DNA of 64,000 nt, from NCBI RefSeq assembly GCF_020379485.1, contig NC_063445.1, positions 58,098,939 to 58,162,938 of the forward strand, read 5' to 3'. This document shows positions 32,580-43,051 of this stretch, piece by piece. The position numbers and the translations under genes are program-made. Position 1 is the first letter of the stretch, and every line of letters starts with the position of its first letter. This stretch comes from Brassica napus. Lineage: Eukaryota > Streptophyta > Magnoliopsida > Brassicales > Brassicaceae. Below the pieces are notes generated by a model. The model was not told where the DNA came from and did no database searches. It was given only the letters and a program-made list of their open reading frames with translations.

Positions 32580-33398
32580 CAATAAGCACCGTGGTCCTCT
32601 CCTTGTGAACACCTCTACTTTTGAAATTTCATATTTATGGTAGTTGCGTCGATATAGTCGTAGGTATTACTCCAACTAAAATCACTCTAACTAAATTATC
32701 TTATAAATTATATTACATGTGACTTTGTTGATCATTTATACGCTTTTTTTTTTTGAACTGAATCATTTATACGCTTTTGGTAGATGTATTCAGACAAGTT
32801 TGGCTCAACACATGTAATATACACTTTTACTTTCTAAACTGTTCAAACTATATTATATATCCCATGAACAAACAAAAAGGAATTATTTAGTAAGGGTGTT
32901 GGATTATAATATACAAAAGTTGCTATGATCCTTTGGGAATGTTTATTGCTGGTTGTTGCCAACGAAACTCTTGTTGGCCGATTTTAACATTATTCAGTAA
33001 ATTCCATGATAAGTTTCGGAAAAAAATCCATGATGCACACAATCAATATAAGAAATGAATATTTTAAAATAAAATTATAAAATATATATTTTTAATATAA
33101 AAAGTTTTTAGACCAAACCCAAAATCATCTAAACGTATGAGATTATAGAGTGGTTTAATTAAAATTATGAGCAAATTTCAATTTAATTAAAATCAAATTA
33201 CTTCAAATTAAATTGAATACATCTTCTATTTGTATTTTTTCTCTTTTTTTTTTTTAATGATTATCGAGTAGGATGATAGATATTTTTATGATATAAATTA
33301 AAATTTTCTACATCTTGTTCATAAAATATCTTGTGAAATGGTGGTTTATATATACAAAATTTAATCTAATTTTGTTTCGATGATAAATATCCCGACAT
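32580..33398. other. Spacer between hAT element and full-length LINE
   Basis: AT-rich, no gene. It holds a micro-insertion at 32731-32778. Confidence 0.5.
32731..32778 (-). mobile_element. Micro-insertion (14 nt) with perfect 17-nt duplication
   Basis: ATCATTTATACGCTTTT at 32731-32747 and 32762-32778 flanks a T tract plus GAACTGA (32748-32761). The T run of the insert merges with that of the target, so the exact border can shift by a few bases. Confidence 0.6.
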
Positions 33399-33690
33399 AT
33401 TGTATGTAAAACCCCGAAAAAACTTTACCAACAGTTAAAACCCTCGTTTGAAGTTTGCTCTCGTTTAGACTCCCAAGGTGTGGGCTATTGGCTGGGATAC
33501 TGTTCCCCTTTTGATCTTACCCGTTTATTCATCAAAAATTATCCTTTTCTTTTAATCTGAACCGTTGCCTATAAAGTTCTTATCTAAAGAAGCTCTGTTT
33601 TGGTGAAAGTTGCAGAAGAACGTGTAAAGCTTAAGAAAAGTTTGATTTCTGTGTTATCAAAGAAGAGAGTTGGTAATCTAATCGGCAGTT

Positions 33691-35154
33691 ATGTCTGCAG
33701 CGATGGATAAAGCGATGTTGGAGTTGTCGTTGGATGAGGAGGATCTACCTTTCGAGATGCCAGATCTTCCTGAGTTTAGTTCAACAGAGAGAAATAAAAG
33801 AAGTTTGATAGGAAGACTGCTCAATCCTTCCTGTCAAAAGATGTCAAGTCTGATTCTAGATATGCCAAGAAAGTGGCAGAAGTATAATCGTGTTCGTGGT
33901 ATAGCCTTGTCTAGAGAGCGTTTTCAATTTATATTCCAAAACGAGTATGACTTGGAAGATGTTCTGAGCAAGGGTCTTCACTCTTTCAATGAATGGTCTT
34001 TGGCTATTGAGAGATGGATTGAGCAACCTCCGCCGGACTATCTCCAGTTTGTTCTGCTTTGGGTTCAGATTAGAAATATTCCGGTTAACTATTATACAAA
34101 AGAAGCTATCACTGCGTTGGGTGATCTTGTAGGAAGGGTGGTGACGGTAGCTTTTGATCCTGAGAAGTCCCAAATTCAGGAGTTTGTGAGAGTCCAGATT
34201 ATGTTTAACGTGGCTAATCCTTTGAAAAAATGCAGAATTATCTCCTTCAAAAACATTGGTCCTGTGGAGATTTTCTATTTCTATGAAAGGGTCCAGAAGA
34301 GATGTTATCACTGTCAAAGAATGACTCATGAGAAATCAGCTTGTCCAATTTTGGAGAGGCAAAGGCAGAATCAAGATATTTTAGAAAAGATGGGATTAGT
34401 TGAAGATAGACCAAAAGCTAAACCTGTTCTTATGGAGGGTGATCCCCTGTTTGGGGTGTTGGAAGAGCATCAGGTGGGGATTCACCCCATCCTTGGCCGT
34501 CCTAAGATTGCATCTGAAGTGTTAGATGGTATGCGTCAATACCTATTGGTAGCTGAGGGAGAAGAAAGGAGAATTAGAGAGGAGAGAGTCAAAAAATCAG
34601 TAAAAGAAGCAGAACTGAATCCAGTTACTGAAAGAATGGTTTTAAGACTTGAACCTCCTCCGGTTGTAACGAAAGATCTTAACAGAGGAAAAGGGTTGGT
34701 GTTTGGGTTTGAGGCTGCAGATGTCAACTCTAGTCTATCTCATTCGATTCCTGGTGGTCAGAAACTCATGGGAGCTGCAATTGCTGCTGCTGGAGGTGTT
34801 AGTTCTTTAACTAATCCTCGCTTAATCAATTATGGAGCGGCTTCCACTTCTTCCTCTTCTGGATTCTCCTTTTCTGGTAATAGTTCAACGGCTAATGTGA
34901 CTGGTCTCTTTGAGGGTGGTCCTTCCGGAACTGTTAAGAAAAGTGGGAAGCCGAGGAGAAGACCTTATGTTACGAAAAGAAATCTCAGAGCAGTTGAGGA
35001 TTCGGCGAAGAAATGGTCGACTGGTGAGGTTATTGTGAAGCCTTCGGTGAATGCAGAGAAAAGAAAAGAATTTGAGGTTACTACAAATGGAGGAAAGGTG
35101 GCAAGACAGAAGACTTTTGAGACGGTCCCTTCTGAGGGACCGTCTTCTTCCTGA
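33691..35154 (+). CDS. LINE ORF1 protein: DUF4283-type domain and zinc knuckle
   Basis: 487 residues. The N-terminal 170 residues match the DUF4283 pattern of plant LINE ORF1 and related proteins: SLIGRLLNPSCQKMSSLI, then DLEDVLSKGLHSFNEWSLAI and LLWVQIRNIPVNYYTKEAI. A CCHC-type knuckle CYHCQRMTHEKSACP lies near residues 205-219 and would bind nucleic acid. The remainder is charged and low in complexity. The stop TGA is at 35152-35154, directly before the ORF2 coding sequence. The protein is expected to coat LINE RNA. Complete, no defect seen. Confidence 0.9.
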   Translation: MSAAMDKAMLELSLDEEDLPFEMPDLPEFSSTERNKRSLIGRLLNPSCQKMSSLILDMPRKWQKYNRVRGIALSRERFQFIFQNEYDLEDVLSKGLHSFNEWSLAIERWIEQPPPDYLQFVLLWVQIRNIPVNYYTKEAITALGDLVGRVVTVAFDPEKSQIQEFVRVQIMFNVANPLKKCRIISFKNIGPVEIFYFYERVQKRCYHCQRMTHEKSACPILERQRQNQDILEKMGLVEDRPKAKPVLMEGDPLFGVLEEHQVGIHPILGRPKIASEVLDGMRQYLLVAEGEERRIREERVKKSVKEAELNPVTERMVLRLEPPPVVTKDLNRGKGLVFGFEAADVNSSLSHSIPGGQKLMGAAIAAAGGVSSLTNPRLINYGAASTSSSSGFSFSGNSSTANVTGLFEGGPSGTVKKSGKPRRRPYVTKRNLRAVEDSAKKWSTGEVIVKPSVNAEKRKEFEVTTNGGKVARQKTFETVPSEGPSSS

Positions 35155-38100
35155 AGAGCATCCTCAGTTGGAACTGTCAAGGTTTGGGAGATTTTGAAGA
35201 CTTGACAGTTCCTAGACTCATGGAGATACGCCAGAAGTATTTCCCTGAGATTCTTTTTCTTATGGAGACGATGCATAGTAGGAACGCTCTTGTAGATATC
35301 CAGGTGTGGTTAGGATATGACTTTGTTTATACAGTTGATCCTGTTGGATATAGAGGCGGGCTGGCAGTCTTTTGGAAGAGAAGTTCTGAGTTGGTGTTTA
35401 ACTATGTGGATAAAAACTTGATGGACTTCCATGTTCAATATGGAAATTTTGGATTTTTCCTCTCGTGTGTATATGGTGATCCAATGTATAGTAGAAGGCA
35501 TGTGGTTTGGGAGAGGTTATCGCGTATAGGAGTTCAGAGGAAGCAACCTTGGGCAATGATTGGAGATTTTAATGAGATTTTGAGCAATGAAGAAAAAATT
35601 GGAGGCCCGAGGAGAAGCGATAATTCTTTTAAACCCTTTGGTGAAATGTTGGAGGCTTGTGGAGTGTCGGAACTGTTTGGCTCAGGTAATGGTTTCACTT
35701 GGGCAGGAAGAAGAAGTAATCTATGGATTCAAAGTAGATTGGACAGAGCTTTTGTTAACAAAGCATGGTCGGTGTTGTTTCCTGCGGGTTCTCAACTCTT
35801 CTTGGAGATGAGAGGATCTGATCACAGGCCGGTGTTGCTTACTCTTATGGATTCTCGTGAGAAGTACAGAGGCTCGTTTCGATTTGATAGTCGTATGCTG
35901 AATAAACCTGAAGTTAGGAATGCTATTTTGCAAGCATGGACTATTAGTAAAAATGGTCTTGGAGCTTCTGTGGCAGATAGGATCAGAGATTGCAGAAAAG
36001 AGTTGAGTAAATGGAAAAGATCTTCGGAGGCAAATTCAAAGCTTAGAATTTCCCGTCTTCAGTATCAATTTGATGCAGCGATGTCTAGTCTCAATCCTGA
36101 TCCGGTTTTGTTAAAGACCATTAAGTTTCAGCTTATAAATGCGTACCATGATGAAGCAAGCTTTTGGAAACAAAAAAGTAGAGATCAATGGAATGAGCTT
36201 GGGGACAGGAATACCAAATTTTTTCATGCTTCTGTTAAGACTGAAAGGAATAGAAACTTCCTTGAGAAACTTCAAGACTCTTCTGGCAACTTGGTTAGAT
36301 CAGAAGCGTCAAAGGCTGAGGTCGCTATCAAATATTTCTCAGAATTATTTAGATCTTCGCACCCGCAAGACCTAGACTCTCTGTTTTCGGGGTTCACCCC
36401 AAGAGTTACATCAAGAATGAATGAAGATCTAACACGAGCTGTTTCTAAAGAGGAAGTACGCAGGGCTGTTTTCTCAATCAAAGCTTCTAGTGCTCCAGGT
36501 AATGATGGGATGACGGGGTTGTTCTTCCAGCGGTATTGGGATATTGTGGGTCCAAGAGTAGTTCTGGAAGTACAGAGTTTTTTCATTAAGGGGTCATTTC
36601 CGAAGCAGTGGAACTTCACTCAGATTTGTCTGCTGCCTAAGAAGTTGAATTCTCCTTTTATGACTGATCTTCGGCCCATTAGTTTATGTTCGGTGCTGTA
36701 CAAAGTGGTTTCCAAGATTCTGGTATTGAGACTTCAGCCCTTTCTATCTGTTTTAGTGGCCCCCAATCAGTCTGCGTTTGTAGAGAATAGACTCATTTCA
36801 GATAATATTTTGATCGCTCATGAGGCGGTTCATGCTCTCAGAACGCACCCTTCTGTGTCCAAAGATTTCTTGGTTGTTAAAACTGATATGTCTAAGGCAT
36901 ATGACAGGGTTGAGTGGGGTTATGTTGAAGCTTTATTGAAGGCTTTGGGTTTTGACTCCAAATGGATAGGATGGGTTATGTTTTGTATTTCTTCCGTCAC
37001 ATACTCGGTTCTTATCAATGGTCAGCCGTTTGGTGTGGTCACTCCGGAGAGAGGACTAAGGCAGGGCGACCCTCTTTCGCCCTTTCTGTTTGTGTTGTGT
37101 GCTGAAGGTCTCACTCATTTGATGAATAAAGCTGAGGAAAGAAATCTTATTGAAGGTATTCGCTTTTCGGTCAATGGCCCTGCTATTCATCACCTGTTGT
37201 TCGCAGATGATAGCCTGTTCATGTTTAAAGCTACAGATGTTCAAGGCGAGCAGTTGCAATTAATTTTGAACCAGTACGGCAGGTTGACAGGACAAGTAAT
37301 CAACCTGGAAAAGTCTTCGATCACCTTTGGTAAGAATGTTGCAGAGGAAGTTAAAGGCAGAATCAGGGACAGCTTGGGGATCTTTAAAGAGGAAGGAGCT
37401 AGCTCCTATTTGGGATTACCTGAGTGTTTCAGTGGATCCAAGATAGACTTGTTAAACTTCATCAAAGATAAGACCAAGATTAAATTTTCCGGATGGTATG
37501 CAAGAACTCTATCTCAGGGAGGAAAAGAAGTAATGATTAAGTCTGTTGCAATGGCTGCTCCAGTTTTTGCGATGAGCTGTTTTAAACTTCCCAAATCTAC
37601 TTGTGAGAACCTGTCCAGTGCTATGGCTTCTTTCTGGTGGAGTTCAGTAGAAGATAAAAAGAAGATTCATTGGATAAGTTGGGAAAAACTTTGCCTTCCC
37701 AAAAATCTTGGAGGTATGGGGTTTAAAGACTTGCATTTGTTTAATCAGGCCTTACTCGCAAAACAAGCCTGGCGCCTTCTTAATGAGCCTGATAGCCTAT
37801 ATGCAAGATTCATGAGAAGTAGATACTTTGAAGAAAGGGATTTTAATAGTGCTACTCTTGGTACTAGACCTTCCTTTGGCTGGAGAAGTCTCTTATTTGG
37901 CAAAGAACTCTTGGATAAGGGGCTTAAATGGATGATAGGTAATGGTGAAGATACTTTAGTGTGGGTGTCTCCTTGGTTGGATGATGGTATCAGAATGAGA
38001 AGTCCTCTTATGAAAAATATATTTGTAGACCTGGACTTGAAGGTTTCAGCTTTGATTGAGCAACATTCAGGTGCGTGGAATTTATTGTTGCTGAATCAAC

Positions 38101-39275
38101 TATTTTACCCTCAAGATGTGGAGCTCATTTTGAAAATGAAGATTACTCAAGATTCAAAAGATTTCAAAGTTTGGAAGTTCAATGTGAGTGGTGCTTATAC
38201 TACTAAATCGGGTTATTGGTTGGCAGCGAATCTAGCAAAATCTGAGGTTAGAAGTCAGGCTGCATTACTTCCTTCTCTTAATCCGTTAAAAAAAATCATT
38301 TGGGATCTTTGTATTCCTCCAAAGCTTAGAATTTTCTTATGGAAAATTTTGTCTGCGGCTCTCCCGGTGGCTAATGGTTTAATGGCTAGAGGCATATTGG
38401 TTGATGATAGATGCCAATTTTGTGGTCATGTTGGTGAATCAGAGGTCCATCTGTTCTTCACCTGTCCTCTGGCTAGGCTTATTTGGGCAGTGGCTGAAAT
38501 TCCAGTTCCAAGATCGGGCTTTAGCTCTTCTTCGATCTATCAGAATTTTAACTATCTTCTGGAACTGCAGGCAAACCTCAATATTCCCATTTTGGTAAGA
38601 AAAGTTTTCCCTTGGTTGCTTTGGAGAATATGGAAAAATAGGAATGCTTTTATTTTTGAGGGTTTGGAGTTTGATGCTATATCAGTGGTGAATAAAGCTT
38701 TTAATGATATGAATGAATGGTCTCAAGTTCAGCAGAGAGGAGACCTTTCTGTCAAGAATTTAGTTGCTGATACCACAGTAAATCGATCGGAATGGATTCC
38801 TCCTCCGATAGATTGGAAGAAATGTGATATAGGAGTTGAATGGGACAAAAAGAATCATATATGTGGAGCAGCGTGGTTGCTTAGAGATGATAAAGGGGTT
38901 GTTCTTATGCATAGCCGTAACTCCTTTACTAATGTTCTATCTGTGATGGAGGCTCAGGAAAGAGTTTGGTTGTGGGCAATAGAAAGCATGAGTAGCCTCC
39001 ATTTTTCAAAAATTGTCTTTGCAGCAGAATCCAAGGAGTTGGTTGGAGCAGTAACTAGACCACCAGCTTGGCCTTCTTTCAGGTGGATTTCTAGAAAAAT
39101 TCTATCTTATCTCCAGTACATTCCTGATTGGAAATTGGAGAAGGTTGATAGAATGATGATTTTGGGGGCTTATTGTATAGCGCAGAGTGTTGTGTTGTGG
39201 GATCTATTTCAATCGTACGTGGCCACTAGCTTTCCCTCTTGGTTATCTGGGTTTTTTTGCTCGGTTTCTGTCTAG
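35136..39275 (+). CDS. LINE ORF2: endonuclease, reverse transcriptase, zf-RVT, ribonuclease H-like
   Basis: The frame is open from 35136. The conserved start of the endonuclease, ILSWNCQGLGDFEDL, begins at 35160, so translation must begin near 35154, overlapping the ORF1 stop. There is no ATG there: the codon at 35154-35156 is AAG. Domains: endonuclease to about residue 210 (MIGDFNEIL, RGSDHRPVLL) and reverse transcriptase about 440-720 (LRQGDPLSPFLF and catalytic FADD at 37200-37211). zf-RVT follows (IIWDLCIPPKLRIFLWK, CQFCGHVGESEVHLFF), then a C-terminal ribonuclease H-like part (WIPPPIDWKKCDIGVEW). It runs to a TAG at 39273 with no interruption. The first acidic residue of ribonuclease H is not clearly kept. 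Confidence 0.9.
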   Translation, partial: GTVFFLKSILSWNCQGLGDFEDLTVPRLMEIRQKYFPEILFLMETMHSRNALVDIQVWLGYDFVYTVDPVGYRGGLAVFWKRSSELVFNYVDKNLMDFHVQYGNFGFFLSCVYGDPMYSRRHVVWERLSRIGVQRKQPWAMIGDFNEILSNEEKIGGPRRSDNSFKPFGEMLEACGVSELFGSGNGFTWAGRRSNLWIQSRLDRAFVNKAWSVLFPAGSQLFLEMRGSDHRPVLLTLMDSREKYRGSFRFDSRMLNKPEVRNAILQAWTISKNGLGASVADRIRDCRKELSKWKRSSEANSKLRISRLQYQFDAAMSSLNPDPVLLKTIKFQLINAYHDEASFWKQKSRDQWNELGDRNTKFFHASVKTERNRNFLEKLQDSSGNLVRSEASKAEVAIKYFSELFRSSHPQDLDSLFSGFTPRVTSRMNEDLTRAVSKEEVRRAVFSIKASSAPGNDGMTGLFFQRYWDIVGPRVVLEVQSFFIKGSFPKQWNFTQICLLPKKLNSPFMTDLRPISLCSVLYKVVSKILVLRLQPFLSVLVAPNQSAFVENRLISDNILIAHEAVHALRTHPSVSKDFLVVKTDMSKAYDRVEWGYVEALLKALGFDSKWIGWVMFCISSVTYSVLINGQPFGVVTPERGLRQGDPLSPFLFVLCAEGLTHLMNKAEERNLIEGIRFSVNGPAIHHLLFADDSLFMFKATDVQGEQLQLILNQYGRLTGQVINLEKSSITFGKNVAEEVKGRIRDSLGIFKEEGASSYLGLPECFSGSKIDLLNFIKDKTKIKFSGWYARTLSQGGKEVMIKSVAMAAPVFAMSCFKLPKSTCENLSSAMASFWWSSVEDKKKIHWISWEKLCLPKNLGGMGFKDLHLFNQALLAKQAWRLLNEPDSLYARFMRSRYFEERDFNSATLGTRPSFGWRSLLFGKELLDKGLKWMIGNGEDTLVWVSPWLDDGIRMRSPLMKNIFVDLDLKVSALIEQHSGAWNLLLLNQLFYPQDVELILKMKITQDSKDFKVWKFNVSGAYTTKSGYWLAANLAKSEVRSQAALLPSLNPLKKIIWDLCIPPKLRIFLWKILSAALPVANGLMARGILVDDRCQFCGHVGESEVHLFFTCPLARLIWAVAEIPVPRSGFSSSSIYQNFNYLLELQANLNIPILVRKVFPWLLWRIWKNRNAFIFEGLEFDAISVVNKAFNDMNEWSQVQQRGDLSVKNLVADTTVNRSEWIPPPIDWKKCDIGVEWDKKNHICGAAWLLRDDKGVVLMHSRNSFTNVLSVMEAQERVWLWAIESMSSLHFSKIVFAAESKELVGAVTRPPAWPSFRWISRKILSYLQYIPDWKLEKVDRMMILGAYCIAQSVVLWDLFQSYVATSFPSWLSGFFCSVSV

Positions 39276-39424
39276 TGGTGTTTCTTTTTGGACGCTCTTA
39301 TGATTGATGTAGATCTGGTCCTTTGTTGGTATGTTATGTTGTTTTTGCTGTTGTAAAAACGCTCTTATGATATATGAAATGGTAAATATTCAGAGAAAAA
39401 AAAAAAAAATTGTATGTAAAACCC

Positions 39425-39928
39425 ATAGTAGGTTATGCTCTATATTATATTTAAAAAGAAAAAAATAGCAAAACATATATTCGACAGTACATGTTAATGA
39501 ACCATACATATATGAGATCAGCCATCGTTCACTTGTCACTGTTGCTGGTTAAGAGTAATAAATGAAGCAAGAATTTAGGAAACGGAGAAGCAAGGAAGAC
39601 GGATCATGTGAGTCACCTCACCCCCCGCTCCTTCCTCTATCCAACTTCACATCCAAAACAAAAGCCAACAAACACCATTTAACAAAATTTTAATAATATT
39701 TTAACATAAAAATTTGGAAATATTGTGAAAGAGCAAACAGAAAGAAAAAAAATGAAAATGAAAAAGAAGCCATAAAGTTTTGCAACGAACCCTACCTCCT
39801 ATGTTGTATTGTGGTGTTTGTTTTTTCTACTCCTCTTTTAAAGTAAATCACTTCATTTATCTCTCTACTTTCTTCTTCTCCTTCTGCTCTTTGTTGTTTT
39901 GCTTTTTGTATGTGTTGAGATTCAATCG
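39425..39928. promoter_or_regulatory. Promoter and leader region of ROP11
   Basis: Host sequence between the LINE target duplication and the ROP11 start. It holds A-rich stretches and ends in a C/T-rich leader (39830-39900). I see no distinct control element. The LINE insertion moved any element further upstream by 6 kb. Confidence 0.45.
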
Positions 39929-41330
39929 ATGGCTTCAAGTGCTTCAAAGTTCATAAAATGCGTGACTGTTGGAGATGGCGCCGTTGGTAAAACATGTATG
40001 CTCATCTGCTACACCAGCAACAAATTCCCTACTGTGAGTTTACTACACCTCTCTTGTTGTCTCTGTCTGAAACTTTGATCAGGAACCTCATCTGGGTTTC
40101 TCAGATTTACTTCAAAGTTTCAATTTTTATCTCATGGGTATCTCCAATTCACTGTAAATCTATCTGGGTTTCTCCAATTTTAGCTTCCCCTTGTCTTATA
40201 AGGTTCTTAGAATCGATATTGGTATTCAAAGTTAGCTCCTTTTTTCTAGGGATTGTGTATGACATAAGATTTGTGTTATCTCGTTTGATTTGATCTATTT
40301 CAAATTGTGGATTTGATTTTGATGGAGCTTGTTGTAACAGGACTACATACCAACAGTTTTCGACAACTTTAGTGCAAACGTTGTAGTTGAAGGCACCACT
40401 GTTAATCTAGGACTATGGGACACTGCTGGTAATGAACACTATCTGTAAACTTCTTTGCTATTGATTGATTTGAAGATTGTTGCATCTGAGTGTGTGTGTT
40501 TTTGTTTTGCAGGGCAAGAAGACTATAATAGATTAAGGCCTTTAAGTTACAGAGGAGCAGATGTTTTCGTCTTGTCTTTCTCATTGGTCAGCCGAGCTAG
40601 CTACGAGAATGTCTTTAAAAAGGTTTGATTGCGAAAACTGATTCATACTTTAGTATCTGAGTCATTTCTAATGTTATGTGACTGTTCTTGTTGAGTCAGT
40701 GGATCCCTGAACTCCAGCACTTTGCCCCAGGTGTTCCATTAGTCCTTGTTGGTACCAAATTAGGTAAAGAAACTGAGTAACATTTTACCAAACATTCAGA
40801 TATATTTACATATGATTCTTACAACATTTTACTTAGATCTCCGCGAAGATAGGCACTATTTGGCTGACCATCCTGGACTATCTCCTGTAACCACTGCACA
40901 GGTTTGATCTCACTAGTCATTTTGTAAAAGCTTTATGTATGAATAAGCATTCCAATGTAACAGGGAGAGGAACTGCGTAAGCTAATTGGCGCTACATATT
41001 ACATTGAATGCAGCTCAAAAACTCAACAGGTATGTTCTATATACTATACAACTCTTCTCATTCAGATGGACAGAGAAACTGAAAGTTTTACATTTTGCAG
41101 AACGTGAAAGCAGTTTTTGATTCTGCAATCAAGGAAGTGATCAAACCTGTGGTTAAACAAAAGGAGAAGACTAAGAAAAAGAAGAAGCAAAAGTCAACAC
41201 ATGGGTGTTTATCGTAAGTGTATAGATAGACCTTAACAAACTCTGCTTCATTTGATTTGGAAGATAGTGATTGTTACCTTTCTTTTTGGACAGAAGCATT
41301 CTCTGTGGGAGGATGGTGACTCGGCATTGA
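39929..41330 (+). CDS. ROP11: Rho-of-plants small GTPase, type II, ROP11 (ARAC10)
   Basis: Eight exons (39929-40033, 40341-40428, 40513-40622, 40700-40763, 40837-40901, 40964-41029, 41101-41213, 41294-41330) total 648 nt, or 215 residues. All junctions are GT..AG. GTPase motifs: P-loop GDGAVGKT (15-22), switch [11 protein letters not shown] (36-45), G3 WDTAGQE, G4 TKLD and G5 SSK. The extra last intron and the C-terminus, lysine-rich then GCLSSILCG, mark a type II ROP, attached to the plasma membrane by S-acylation of the GC-CG box and not by prenylation of a CaaX box. Type II ROPs act in ABA signalling and wall patterning. ROP11 is chosen over ROP10 and ROP9 because of its length and because NAT6 and the RING gene follow, as in Arabidopsis At5g62880-62910. 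No defect. Confidence 0.9.
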
Positions 41331-42260
41331 TGATGATGATCTTACATTTCACTTTTGAGTTTGTGTGATAAATGAGAGACATATATATATAGATGAGGTA
41401 ATAGAAGAAAGATTATTAGCCTCTAATCAATCAAATAGTTTACATTGAAGAGAGAAAGAGTCAGAGAGCTTACTATTATTAACTCAATTATGTTTATTTG
41501 TTTCAATCCTGTTATTGCAATATATTAGTCATTTTCTTGTGACGAAGAGTACAAGGTTGCAAATGTGACCAACCCAATAAACTAATGTACTTATTTAATT
41601 ATATTAATGATAGTAACATTTTCAAACAGTTAACTAAATTCCACTATATTTCTACATTAAATTTAAAGTCAAGTGAAATTCAGTCTTCTAAACTTTTAAT
41701 ATATTAAATGTATTGCAATTATTGACAAAAAAATATATAGCAATTAAATAGTAAGCATTTAATTAATTCTCTTCTCTATTCCACGAGAATGAATTTGGAT
41801 TGACTTCTTCATGTCACGGTTCTCTTTGGACTTGAGAGAAACACTGGAGGATCCCAAGTTTCTCAGATTTTGAAGAGACATGGGAAGAACATATGCAAAT
41901 GATTCACAATGAAGTCCACAAACTCCCGTTGTGTCTTCTGTTAGTAACTTGACGAACAAATGCGCGTGTAAATCAAAACTCACATACAAACAAACATTCC
42001 CTTCCTCAAAATAAATTAAATGTAGCAAGAAACCCCATGATACTTTTGCAGATTTGTTCACCAAAAAGAACCTTGTTGATACTCTCTCATGTCACGTCCT
42101 AGTAAGATCTTTCAGGAGGTTTTATTTGTTGGTTTGTAATATATGTAAAACTCATATTTTTCATAAGCGCTTTATAATAAGGGTGAATTAGCTCAATATA
42201 CCTGTAAAATTGTTTCATGCAGTATTATTTTCTATCGGTTAAATTGTTTTTTATTATTTG
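41331..42260. other. 3' flank of ROP11 and a segment duplicated at 45.8 kb
   Basis: The sequence at about 41815-42060 recurs at about 45835-45940 plus 46088-46200, where a retroposed piece splits it. One frame on the minus strand (41759-42064, 101 codons) is open here but not in the second copy, and resembles no family I know. I therefore do not call a gene. Confidence 0.5.
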
Positions 42261-42647
42261 AAATAATTGTTTAATTTGAAAGAAAAATTTTACTTTTATA
42301 CCTTAGACACTTTGTCATTTGTACATAAAATATATAAATTTTATGGTTTCAAAGTTTCCCGTGTTTTATTTAAGCTCTATAAATCTTATGGTTTCAAAAT
42401 TTCCCATGTTTTATTTAAATTTTATAAATCTTATAGTTTACAAATTCATGTGTTTCTAACCAATATTTATAACTTTCATAACTTCAAAATTTCCGCGTTT
42501 TAACCGAAAAAGTAAAATAAAACAATGATGTATGGCAGATAATGTTTGTACATCTGATTATCTTTCTTCATAAAATTTTGAAAGCATTTTGTTATAGACT
42601 TTTGATATATCAGTTTTATTTTTTTTATTTTTTTTTCTAGAAAAGGA

Positions 42648-42980
42648 TTACATGAGGAGAGGCTCTGATACACCTTCATTTGCCTTTAATCCCTCCGGCT
42701 CCTCCGTAACCCCAAGCAATTTATATTTAAAAATTACAAACTTTATCAATTTCCCTATATACAGAGCCATAAACATAAATATACACATAGACCCAATCAA
42801 GAGTAGATGTGGGTACACATAGTTAGAGAACGTCACTTTGAAGGTTTCAATTAGATATTTGCTTTCTTTGCCCAGTTCCAGATACATGGATACATCCATT
42901 GTAATGGTAAGCACTAGTGTTAAAACCACCATCACCATAATTATCATCATCATGATCACCAAACTCCATATGCTCTCCAT
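42648..42980 (-). CDS. Small two-helix membrane protein of unknown function, array copy 1
   Basis: 110 residues starting MESIWSLVIMMM. I chose this Met because the other copies conserve MESIW or MGSM at the same place and not the upstream in-frame Met at 43100. Two hydrophobic helices are clear: about residues 5-31 (rich in Met, Ile, Val) and 60-84 (LLLIGSMCIFMFMALYIG). They are joined by a polar loop (ELGKESKYLIETFKV). The C-terminus is basic then acidic and ends EPLLM. I do not recognise the family. The conserved two-helix plan across tandem copies supports a real gene. Confidence 0.6.
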   Translation of the reverse strand: MESIWSLVIMMMIIMVMVVLTLVLTITMDVSMYLELGKESKYLIETFKVTFSNYVYPHLLLIGSMCIFMFMALYIGKLIKFVIFKYKLLGVTEEPEGLKANEGVSEPLLM

Positions 42981-43051
42981 GTCTCTTTCTCTCTTTTCTT
43001 TGGGTTTTTTGGAAGTTGTGTGTATTCCAATAGAAGTTATATAGGTGAAAT

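Larger units (their letters stand above)
33415..39408 (+). mobile_element. Full-length LINE (L1-type non-LTR retrotransposon)
   Basis: Length is about 6.0 kb. ATTGTATGTAAAACCC is perfectly duplicated at 33399-33414 and 39409-39424. A run of A (39396-39408) ends the element. It has a 5' UTR of about 275 bases, ORF1 (33691-35154) and ORF2 (35136-39275), both without internal stops or frameshifts. The perfect 16-bp duplication and open frames indicate a recent insertion. It lies between the hAT element and ROP11, about 0.5 kb upstream of the ROP11 start. Confidence 0.93.

Noticed and set aside
41759..42064. 101-codon minus-strand frame
   Set aside because: The duplicate at 45.8-46.2 kb does not keep the frame, and no known protein pattern is visible.
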